Positions 1-5,530 of a DNA stretch of 6,463 nucleotides are shown piece after piece. The position numbers and the translations under genes were made by a program. The notes beneath the pieces are model-generated. The model ran no database searches. It had not been told where the DNA came from and saw only the letters and a list, made by a program, of their open reading frames with translations. The stretch's first letter is position 1. The number at the start of each line of letters is the position of its first letter. Origin of the DNA: Clostridiales bacterium (GTDB lineage: Bacteria > Bacillota > Clostridia > Peptostreptococcales > Anaerovoracaceae); assembly GCA_012735285.1 (NCBI GenBank), contig JAAYHT010000029.1, forward strand, positions 1 to 6,463, read 5' to 3'.

Positions 1-594
1 CATTCCACCACCTGACGTAGTGATGATCTTGTTACCGTTAAAGCTATATATCCCAAAATCACCTATTGTCCCTGTATGCTTCCCTTTATATAAGCTTCCA
101 AGGCTTTCTGCTGCATCTTCTATGACAGGCACATTGTACCTTTTGCAAATAGCCATTATTTCATCCATATCAGCAGAAAGGCCATATAGCTGTACTACTA
201 TAACAGCCTTAACCCTATTCTTATACTTCTCAAAAGCTTGCTCTAAAGCCTTAGGATCTATATTCCAAGTTTCATAATTACTATCAATGAATACAGGAAT
301 CGCATTCTGGTAGATTATTGGATTTACTGTTGCTGAAAATGTAAGAGTAGGACAAAAGACTATATCATCCTTACCTACTCCCACAGCTTTTAAAGCTAAA
401 TGAATTGCAGCAGTGCCTGAAGAAAGAGCCGCTGCATGTTTTGCTCCCACTTTTAAGGCTAATTCTTTTTCAAATTCGTCTACATTAGGACCAAGCGGAG
501 CAATCCAATTGGTTTCAAATGCTTCATCAATATATTTTTTTTCATAACCCTCTTCACTCATATGGGGAGAGGAGAGGTAAATTCTTTTAGTCAT
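1..594 (-). CDS. DegT/DnrJ/EryC1/StrS-family PLP-dependent sugar aminotransferase (partial, C-terminal part missing)
   Basis: The first 198 residues of a fold-type I aminotransferase of the DegT/DnrJ/EryC1/StrS family, cut by the left window edge. Full members are usually about 370-400 residues. They transfer an amino group, normally from glutamate, to a nucleotide-linked keto-sugar in the cytoplasm. Visible signatures are a start like MTKRIYLSSPHMS, then NWIAPLGPNVDEFE (29-42), the cofactor phosphate-binding SSGTAA (58-63), VIEDAAESLG (157-166) with D160 as the expected pyridine-nitrogen partner, and SFNGNKIITTSGGG (184-197) with K189 as the expected Schiff-base lysine. The closest remembered relatives are the PglE/EpsN-like enzymes that make diamino-bacillosamine-type UDP-sugars; the exact substrate is inference. 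The ATG at 594-592 is chosen because the family-typical N-terminus begins there. Only a weak AGAAAG (606-611) lies upstream. The gene starts 27 bases after loaP, so it probably belongs to a LoaP-controlled glycan operon. Confidence 0.93.
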   Translation of the reverse strand, partial: MTKRIYLSSPHMSEEGYEKKYIDEAFETNWIAPLGPNVDEFEKELALKVGAKHAAALSSGTAAIHLALKAVGVGKDDIVFCPTLTFSATVNPIIYQNAIPVFIDSNYETWNIDPKALEQAFEKYKNRVKAVIVVQLYGLSADMDEIMAICKRYNVPVIEDAAESLGSLYKGKHTGTIGDFGIYSFNGNKIITTSGGGM

Positions 595-620
595 CTAGTA
601 ATATTCTTTCTATATATTAT

Positions 621-1154
621 TTATCTCTTCTCCACTATCTCAAGGGGCATTCTAACTCTTGTAGCCTTTCCTAAAAAGGGCATCTCTACTATTGCCATCC
701 TCTTATGCCTATCTATTTTTTTAATAAGCCCCTCCTGTCCTTTTAAAGGACCATCAGTTACTTCTATTTTATCTCCTTCTATGAAACCTATGGATAGACT
801 AATATTAAAAGTTTCATCTACTAAGCCTTTGAAGATTTCTACCTCTTCTTCTTCCATAGGTACAAAAGTATTATCAGTTCTAAGTATTCTTTTAAACTTT
901 GCTACCTTCCATAAGGTAGAATGTACATCATCAATAAAGTCAGACACTATAAACAAATATCCGGGGAAAAGGGGTTTTTTGATATTTATGTATTTACCCT
1001 TCTTTTTATACGGCATTTCACACATGGGTACAAAACAATGCTCATATAAGTCTTTATCTAAGATCTTTTTTAAAGTATCACATATAGCCAGTTCATTCCC
1101 AGTTAAGACCTGGATTACGTACCAATTTGTCTGTTTTAAGGTAAGCTTCGCCAT
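621..1154 (-). CDS. loaP: LoaP-type transcription antiterminator (specialised NusG paralogue)
   Basis: A 177-residue NusG-superfamily protein. The NusG N-terminal (NGN) domain spans about 10-110, with NWYVIQVLTGNE (10-21) and the RNA-polymerase-contacting PLFPGYLF (61-68). The KOW domain spans about 124-175, with EGDKIEVTDGPLKGQEG (126-142) followed by IKKIDRHKR (144-152), a basic stretch I associate with LoaP rather than housekeeping NusG. LoaP proteins bind RNA polymerase and suppress termination in particular long operons, mostly for polyketides or polysaccharides in Bacillota. B. velezensis LoaP is the characterised example and recognises an RNA hairpin in its target leader. The ATG at 1154-1152 is preferred because AAGGAG (1163-1168) sits 8 bases upstream; the longer GTG start at 1163 would overlap that site. 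The gene has its own promoter and leader, and a sugar aminotransferase gene follows, so it probably acts in cis on the operon it heads. Housekeeping NusG is unlikely given the neighbours, since nusG normally lies beside secE and rplK. Confidence 0.9.
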   Translation of the reverse strand: MAKLTLKQTNWYVIQVLTGNELAICDTLKKILDKDLYEHCFVPMCEMPYKKKGKYINIKKPLFPGYLFIVSDFIDDVHSTLWKVAKFKRILRTDNTFVPMEEEEVEIFKGLVDETFNISLSIGFIEGDKIEVTDGPLKGQEGLIKKIDRHKRMAIVEMPFLGKATRVRMPLEIVEKR

Positions 1155-1162
1155 ACCGCACA

Positions 1163-1168
1163 CTCCTT
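1163..1168 (-). promoter_or_regulatory. Shine-Dalgarno site deciding the loaP start
   Basis: AAGGAG on the minus strand ends 8 bases before the ATG at 1154. The upstream in-frame GTG (1163-1161) overlaps this element, so it cannot be the start served by it. Confidence 0.8.
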
Positions 1169-1203
1169 GTCCGGTTTCGTCTATAGTATGTATGACATCC
1201 TAG

Positions 1204-1236
1204 AACTAGAAACGCGCTTAGCGACGATTTCTAATT
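1204..1236 (-). ncRNA. Leader RNA stem-loop upstream of loaP (cis-regulatory candidate)
   Basis: On the minus strand, AAT+TAGAAA pairs with TTTCTA+GTT (one G-U pair), followed inward by CG:CG and CGC:GCG closing a UAA loop. Two single U residues bulge on the 5' arm. That makes about 14 base pairs in the loaP leader, with a GC-rich upper stem inside AT-rich surroundings. No U-run follows, so it is not a typical terminator. Characterised LoaP recognises a hairpin in its target leader, so this could be the recognition element; that link is inference. Confidence 0.6.
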
Positions 1237-1250
1237 GATAGGAATTTGTG

Positions 1251-1270
1251 TAGATTTATAAATAAATCTA
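1251..1270. repeat. Perfect inverted repeat at the expected transcription start (possible operator)
   Basis: Two 9-base arms, TAGATTTAT and ATAAATCTA, are separated by 2 bases, giving a near-symmetric 20-bp site just downstream of the -10 box. Its position fits a repressor operator or the first hairpin of the transcript. It is very AT-rich, so chance symmetry cannot be excluded, and I recognise no regulator that uses it. Confidence 0.45.
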
Positions 1271-1274
1271 TCGT

Positions 1275-1294
1275 ATTATATCATAAAATGTCAA
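1275..1294 (-). promoter_or_regulatory. Candidate sigma-A promoter of the loaP operon
   Basis: The minus strand has a perfect extended -10 element, TGATATAAT (TGn-TATAAT), with TATAAT at 1280-1275. A perfect TTGACA lies at 1294-1289. The two boxes are only 8 bases apart and cannot serve one polymerase in the usual way. Either the extended -10 works with little -35 contact, or TTGACA pairs with a weak TAGATT (1270-1265) after an 18-base spacer. The extended -10 reading is the more likely. Transcription would then start near 1268. Confidence 0.65.
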
Positions 1295-1305
1295 GATTGC
1301 ATCAG

Positions 1306-2322
1306 CTATCTTACTCTATTTAAAAAATCCTCTAATACCTTGCTTGTTTTTGGCAATTCCCTCATATATTCCACCCTGATGCCTACTCTTTCACAGAGAT
1401 CATTTATAACTGTCTTTATATTCCCATTCCTATAATAAATCACGGGAGGCCTTCCCACTTCATTAATGTAATTAATAACTCCAGAAAATATATATTTAGA
1501 ATCTTCATCAAAGGGAGTAAGTAACTTGTGGTATATAATAACTCCACTATCATGATCTACAAGAAGCAGAAGTTTAGGATTTATAGGTCGGTCAAAGCCT
1601 TCACCCTCTACAAAAGCATTGGTATATACCATATCAATTTCAAGCCTTGTATTTACGCCTTTTTTCTTTTCCAACCTCTTAAGGAATACCTCATCCTCGA
1701 CAACGATGTCAGAATAAGAACTTCTTGGAAAAGACAAAGGCGCTGAAAAGCTGACCCACTGGTTGGTCTTTCTATCGTAAGCACGTACAAAGGTTTCCCC
1801 CTCTTCAAAATCAACTTTAAAGCCATCTACCAGTAATGTTTGTAAAGCATGAAAGAGCTGTTCATAAAGCTTTGTAAGAAGCACTACTTCCTTTTCATCT
1901 AAAATATAGGGGATGTAGCCTTTTTTATTAGACTCAAAAAATATCCAATTATTCTTCCCCCTGAATTTAAGTCCCAAATCCTTGATGATCTTCCGCTGCC
2001 TATTAGGAACTTCTTCTCTGCTTCCGAATATACAAGACAGATTATTCAGCTCAGACATTACATATTCAATAGGGACCTTTGTTTCCTGAGATTCAAATAT
2101 TTCACAAAAACTGTTTATTCCATCATAGCCTACATATGTACCTATTCCGAAATGTTCCCCGCTCTTACCCATAATACTAAAATAGCAAGGTTCCTCCATA
2201 TCGGGCATGAAAATAGTTATCAAATCAATGTCCCATAGTTGCTTCCAGGGCTCTAACTCCTTTATCTTAATGGTTAAATCGTAAAGCCTTTTCCACTGGC
2301 TTAAACTTGCTTCCGCTCTCAT
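1306..2322 (-). CDS. Uncharacterised soluble protein resembling DUF7309/DUF6930 proteins
   Basis: A 338-residue protein with no signal peptide or membrane segment. From memory of the family, the N-terminal part (about 7-75) resembles the DUF7309-type domain: QWKRLYDL, then KELEPWKQLWDIDLI, then a conserved-looking IMGKSGEHFGIGTYVGYDG. A middle region (about 115-215) contains DLGLKFRGKNNW. The C-terminal part (about 225-335) resembles DUF6930: LLLVDHDSGVI, then GRPPVIYYRNG, and VEYMRELPKTSKVLEDFL at the end. Function is unknown and I see no catalytic motif I can name. The start is supported by GAGAGG (2331-2336), 8 bases upstream and inside the last codons of murJ, from which the gene is separated by only 4 bases. 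It is therefore probably translated together with murJ. The next transcription unit's promoter begins 11 bases after its TAG stop. I am sure it is a real gene; the domain names are moderately sure. Confidence 0.85.
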   Translation of the reverse strand: MRAEASLSQWKRLYDLTIKIKELEPWKQLWDIDLITIFMPDMEEPCYFSIMGKSGEHFGIGTYVGYDGINSFCEIFESQETKVPIEYVMSELNNLSCIFGSREEVPNRQRKIIKDLGLKFRGKNNWIFFESNKKGYIPYILDEKEVVLLTKLYEQLFHALQTLLVDGFKVDFEEGETFVRAYDRKTNQWVSFSAPLSFPRSSYSDIVVEDEVFLKRLEKKKGVNTRLEIDMVYTNAFVEGEGFDRPINPKLLLLVDHDSGVIIYHKLLTPFDEDSKYIFSGVINYINEVGRPPVIYYRNGNIKTVINDLCERVGIRVEYMRELPKTSKVLEDFLNRVR

Positions 2323-2326
2323 TTGG

Positions 2327-3838
2327 TTATCCTCTCACATTTATTAAATTCTTCAACATTTCAAGTTCTTCGACCTTGAAGAACTTAAGTAATACTAAAT
2401 AAATGACCGCCGCAACAATAACAGCAATTAACAAAGCAGCAATCATGGGTATATCAGCTAAGAAACAGTAAGCAATATAAGAAAGTGCTACAGATATAAT
2501 TGCTGAAAATACAATACCGAGTAACTTTTTCCTAGATTCAACTAATCTTACTTTAGCATGCCTTCTTCTCATCATTATGTTTAATAAAGCTAGATTTACA
2601 AAAGCTGCAATACTGGTACCAAGAGCCAAGCCCCTATGTTCCATAGGACCGATAAGTAAAAGATTAGCAACAATATTTATCGCTGCACCTATAGCCCCAC
2701 AAATTACAGGAGTTCTCATATCCTGCATTGAATAAAAGATCTTCACAAAGAAAGCATTGAGGGCTATAAAGGTAAGGCCTATGGCATAGAAGAAAAATGC
2801 TGAACCCGTCAAATCAGTAGATGTTGCATCAAAGGCTCCGCGCTCATATATAAGGCTGATTACCTCTTCACTATAGAGCATGGCTCCTAAAGCGCAGGGG
2901 AGAGCAATAATGACTATTATATTCATACCCTTGCTAACAAAATCATTGAACCTGTCAAAGTCATCACGGGCAAGGGACTGGGTAAGCCTAGGGTATATTA
3001 TGGTTACAATAACCGTAATCGTTATTGTTATGATCATCTGTATCAGTAGGTTAGCATAATTAAGAGCACCTACACTTCCCTCACTAAGCCCCGATGCCAA
3101 CATCTTATCAACAAAAGAGTTTACCTGATTTACAGTACTCCCTATAAAAACTGGAATGGCAAGGGCAACTATCTTCTTGGTAGAGTCTCCAATTTCAAGG
3201 CTCGGGGTATACTTACAACCTTTCCTGTATGCTACAAACCACAAAGCAACTATATGAAGGATAGATCCTATTAGTACACCCCACGGGAGTAGATAGTGGC
3301 TGTATATGGCTCCAATGATAATTGTTATAAGTATAAATCCACTTTGTAAGTAGCCGGTTACAATAGGAGCTAGGAATATACCCTTGTATTCCAAATATGA
3401 CTTTAATAACCCTATGGCTCCCGTAAATATAATCTGGGAAAAGGTAATTTTTAAATAAAAGCTTGTTAAAGCTGCCGTCTCACCCTCATAGCCGGCTGCA
3501 AAGATAGAGATTACTTGATCAGAAAAAACAATGCCTAGTATAGAAATAATTATAGCTATAGCTGCTACAATAGTAATAGCTTCACTTGTAAACTTGTTAC
3601 CTTCCTTAATACCTCTTTTCTCTACTGTTTCGGAAAATATAGGCGTATAGGAAACAGATACGGAAGTGAAGATCCCCGCAAAAATAATACCAGGTATTGC
3701 CACTGCCATTACATAGGCATCGTTAATAAAGCTGGTTCCAAAGAAACCAGCCATGAACACTTCCCTAAGGAAACCCATAATTTTTGTTAATAAAGTTAAC
3801 ACTGCCATAAACAATGCAGTCTTAGCGGCTGTACGCAT
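2327..3838 (-). CDS. murJ: MurJ/MviN-family lipid II flippase
   Basis: A 503-residue polytopic membrane protein of the MviN/MurJ family (MOP superfamily), which moves the peptidoglycan precursor lipid II, or a related lipid-linked glycan, across the cytoplasmic membrane. The N-terminus has the family pattern LLTKIMGFLREVFMAGFFG, with R25 at the position of the essential arginine in TM1 of E. coli MurJ, then NDAY with D40 and a helix ending VAIPGIIFAG. Later come a YERGAFD element and IFYSMQDMRTPVICG, both typical of the family. Hydrophobic segments run throughout and fit about 14 helices; the length is normal. The ATG at 3838-3836 is preferred over a TTG at 3856 because AGGGGGG lies 5 bases before it; the TTG would place that purine run inside the gene. 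It starts 20 bases after the TolC-like gene. Clostridia often carry several MviN paralogues and other lipid II flippases (Amj), so the substrate is not certain. Confidence 0.93.
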   Translation of the reverse strand: MRTAAKTALFMAVLTLLTKIMGFLREVFMAGFFGTSFINDAYVMAVAIPGIIFAGIFTSVSVSYTPIFSETVEKRGIKEGNKFTSEAITIVAAIAIIISILGIVFSDQVISIFAAGYEGETAALTSFYLKITFSQIIFTGAIGLLKSYLEYKGIFLAPIVTGYLQSGFILITIIIGAIYSHYLLPWGVLIGSILHIVALWFVAYRKGCKYTPSLEIGDSTKKIVALAIPVFIGSTVNQVNSFVDKMLASGLSEGSVGALNYANLLIQMIITITITVIVTIIYPRLTQSLARDDFDRFNDFVSKGMNIIVIIALPCALGAMLYSEEVISLIYERGAFDATSTDLTGSAFFFYAIGLTFIALNAFFVKIFYSMQDMRTPVICGAIGAAINIVANLLLIGPMEHRGLALGTSIAAFVNLALLNIMMRRRHAKVRLVESRKKLLGIVFSAIISVALSYIAYCFLADIPMIAALLIAVIVAAVIYLVLLKFFKVEELEMLKNLINVRG

Positions 3839-3843
3839 TACTT

Positions 3844-3850
3844 CCCCCCT
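3844..3850 (-). promoter_or_regulatory. Shine-Dalgarno site deciding the murJ start
   Basis: AGGGGGG on the minus strand, 5 bases before the ATG at 3838. It falls inside the extra codons of the longer TTG-initiated frame, which argues for the shorter protein. Confidence 0.7.
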
Positions 3851-3858
3851 GGCCAAAG

Positions 3859-5043
3859 CTATAGCGGAATTCTGGTTGTTCCGACACCTATCGCATGCTT
3901 AAATGCATAGATAGCTAAATCATAATCGGTGATAGCTTTGGCTACCGCCTGTCCAGCTTGATAACATCTGATCTGAGCATCCTGAACGTCGGTTATGGTG
4001 TTCATACCTGCATCATATGTTATGCTAGCTAATCTAAAGCCTTCCTCAGCATTTGCCAAGGCTACTTTAGCTGCCTCTACAGCACGTTTTTTATCCTGCA
4101 GGTCCATATATTTAATACGAATCTCCATCTCTATCTGAAGCGGAGCATCGTTAGCAGTCTTATTAGAAGTTTCAAAGGCTACCTGCTGTTTCAAATAAGT
4201 TGATGAGTTTGTGGGATATCTATACTTTAAGTTGTTTAATAAAATTTCCTGAATATCCCTAGCAAAAAGCGTAGCCTTGATTTCATTTCTATTATCTAAA
4301 GCAGCTTCTATAAACTCTGTTAAAGTACCCTCAGGTAAATCCAAAGCAACTAAATCATCTGTGAGCTTTACATCCTGCATGAGATCAAACCCAAGAAGCA
4401 TATTAAAATTCATCTTGGCAGTTTTTAGTATTGTCTCTGCATAAGCTACATTGTTCTCAGCATTCTTAAGCTCGGTTTCGGCGAATAAAGTATCGAACTT
4501 AGCTACTGTACCCTTCTCATATTTCTTCATGGTGTTCTTGTAAATGGCTTGCTGGTTAGCAAGATTTTCTTTAGCAACCCTTAAGTTTTCTTCAGCCTGA
4601 AGAACTCCATAATAGCTTTCTATTGTAATTGCTTCTATCTGATTGAGCTCCGCCTGGTGATTTGCATCAAGCTGCTCCCTAGCAAAGTCACGGCGAAGTT
4701 TTACAATCCTCTCATTAACATCAGTAGCACCCAGTTGCTCAGCGTATGAGCTCGCCTCTATTCCTCCTATATAACTCAGCTTTTCCAATAGGTCAGAAAT
4801 ACTTTTTGCACTCTCGGCATATCCCTTTGCTATTGCATCATCTGAGAGTTTGTTAAGCTCAGCAGTCTCGGCTCTGCTTCCTTCAGTCTTCATTATCTCA
4901 ATAGCTTCTTCTAAAGAAAGCTCAATAGTATCCCCACCAAATGTCATATCGGGAACAATATATCTCTCTATTCCATATGCAACTGCACAGACACCTAAAA
5001 GGAGAACTGCGATAAGTATTAAGCTGATAATCCTCTTTCTCAT
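3859..5043 (-). CDS. TolC/outer membrane efflux (OEP) family protein, probably envelope-located
   Basis: A 394-residue secreted or envelope protein with the two-fold repeat of the OEP/TolC family. The signal peptide is MRKR plus a hydrophobic core (5-19) and a plausible AVA|Y cleavage after A22. C19 does not sit in a canonical lipobox, so a lipoprotein is unlikely. The start-of-repeat pattern LSLEEAIEI (42-50) is typical. Long alanine-rich helices follow, with matching repeat ends: YEKGTVAKFDTLFAE...ML.GF (175-219) and YDAGMNTITDVQDAQ...AIGVG (343-388). In Gram-negative bacteria these proteins form the outer-membrane duct of efflux or secretion systems. Here the stretches where TolC has barrel strands (about 90-110 and 275-300) are short and not obviously amphipathic, and the genome looks monoderm, so the role is open. 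AAGGAG (5053-5058) lies 9 bases before the ATG. It is followed 20 bases later by murJ. No membrane-fusion protein or ABC transporter is adjacent. Confidence 0.85.
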   Translation of the reverse strand: MRKRIISLILIAVLLLGVCAVAYGIERYIVPDMTFGGDTIELSLEEAIEIMKTEGSRAETAELNKLSDDAIAKGYAESAKSISDLLEKLSYIGGIEASSYAEQLGATDVNERIVKLRRDFAREQLDANHQAELNQIEAITIESYYGVLQAEENLRVAKENLANQQAIYKNTMKKYEKGTVAKFDTLFAETELKNAENNVAYAETILKTAKMNFNMLLGFDLMQDVKLTDDLVALDLPEGTLTEFIEAALDNRNEIKATLFARDIQEILLNNLKYRYPTNSSTYLKQQVAFETSNKTANDAPLQIEMEIRIKYMDLQDKKRAVEAAKVALANAEEGFRLASITYDAGMNTITDVQDAQIRCYQAGQAVAKAITDYDLAIYAFKHAIGVGTTRIPL

Positions 5044-5081
5044 TTTCGGCCTCTCCTTATACCCCGTTTATAATAATACCT

Positions 5082-5111
5082 ATTGTAACACAGGTCTATC
5101 CTATTTGTCAT
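5082..5111 (-). promoter_or_regulatory. Candidate sigma-A promoter for the tolC-like/murJ/DUF genes
   Basis: On the minus strand ATGACA (5111-5106, 5 of 6 matches to TTGACA), an 18-base spacer, then TACAAT (5087-5082, 5 of 6 matches) preceded by TGT, an extended -10. The -35 box overlaps the atpC stop codon. Transcription would start near 5075, about 32 bases before the tolC-like ATG. No terminator separates it from atpC, so read-through from the atp operon is also expected. Confidence 0.5.
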
Positions 5112-5530
5112 TTTCTATTCTCGTAATAACTTCTAACTTTCATACGGTTTAAAGCCTTATTCAAAGATATTTGAGCAAGCTGAAGCTCCGAAGTGCCCTG
5201 TTTAGCCCGCTTTATTCTTTCTTCTGCTTCTTTAATCTTTCTTTTCTGTCTTTCTACATCGATTTCCTCGGGCCACTCGGCAGCATCGGTAAAAACTACC
5301 ACCATATCCGCTACGTCTATAAAGCCTCCGGTTATGGATGCAATTTTGAAATCCTTAGCACCTGCCTCTTTAATCCTAAGTATTCCGGTATCCAAAAGCT
5401 TAACAGCCCAAGCATGATCGGCCATAAATCCTTCGTACCCCAACTTGGTACGAACGATTACCATCTCTACTTCTCCTTCATAAAACAGGCGCTCAGGAGT
5501 TATAACCTCCAGCTTGAAGCTCTTAGCCAT
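5108..5530 (-). CDS. atpC: F-type ATP synthase epsilon subunit
   Basis: A 140-residue epsilon subunit, part of the central stalk of F1 on the cytoplasmic face of the membrane; it couples rotation and can inhibit ATP hydrolysis. The N-terminal beta-sandwich (1-88) contains ITPERLFYEGEVE (10-22), GYEGFMADHAWAVKLLDTG (31-49) and SITGGFIDV (65-73). The C-terminal helical hairpin (about 90-138) begins EEIDVERQKRKIKEAEERI. The common GHAP segment of other bacteria reads DHAW here, which I associate with clostridial relatives. The ATP-binding signature described for Bacillus epsilon (I-D-x-x-R-A) reads I90-D91-V-E-R94-Q95, so its last residue differs. The ATG at 5530-5528 is the expected N-terminus (MAKSFKLEV) and overlaps the atpD stop as ATGGCTAA. 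An in-frame TTG at 5542 lies further inside atpD and is less likely. It is the last gene of the atp operon, as usual. Confidence 0.96.
   Translation of the reverse strand: MAKSFKLEVITPERLFYEGEVEMVIVRTKLGYEGFMADHAWAVKLLDTGILRIKEAGAKDFKIASITGGFIDVADMVVVFTDAAEWPEEIDVERQKRKIKEAEERIKRAKQGTSELQLAQISLNKALNRMKVRSYYENRK

Larger units (their letters stand above)
1155..1305 (-). promoter_or_regulatory. loaP upstream region and 5' leader
   Basis: This is the only sizeable non-coding stretch in the window. Read on the minus strand it holds, in order: a -35/-10 promoter beginning 11 bases after the upstream gene's TAG stop, an AT-rich 20-bp palindrome at the expected transcript start, a 14-bp bulged stem-loop, about 35 further bases without clear structure, and the loaP Shine-Dalgarno site. 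The predicted leader is roughly 110 bases. No U-tract follows the stem-loop, so no intrinsic terminator is evident. Confidence 0.7.

Noticed and set aside
1152..1174. ACCG/CGGT pairing around the loaP ribosome-binding site as a translational switch
   Set aside because: Only 4 base pairs closing a 13-base loop that leaves AAGGAG unpaired; too weak to claim control.
562..1203. Plus-strand open frame of 213 codons opposite loaP
   Set aside because: It is the antisense shadow of a clearly conserved NusG-type gene; its translation is low-complexity S/F/I/L-rich sequence without any recognisable domain, and there is no convincing ribosome-binding site.
1204..1236. Intrinsic terminator for the upstream DUF gene
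   Set aside because: The stem is good but neither strand shows a U-run next to it, and it lies downstream of the loaP promoter, which makes a leader element the better reading.
1306..2322. Possible transposon-associated or plasmid ORF-3-like protein
   Set aside because: The overall pattern fits DUF7309/DUF6930-like proteins better; there are no catalytic transposase residues, inverted terminal repeats or target-site duplications around it.
3859..5043. Lipoprotein assignment for the TolC-like protein
   Set aside because: C19 is preceded by L-G-V, which lacks the small residue expected just before the lipid-modified cysteine, while AVA|Y at 20-23 suits signal peptidase I.
4850..5152. Plus-strand open frame of 100 codons spanning the tolC-like start and the intergenic gap
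   Set aside because: It crosses the promoter and ribosome-binding site of the minus-strand gene, with no domain and no supported start.
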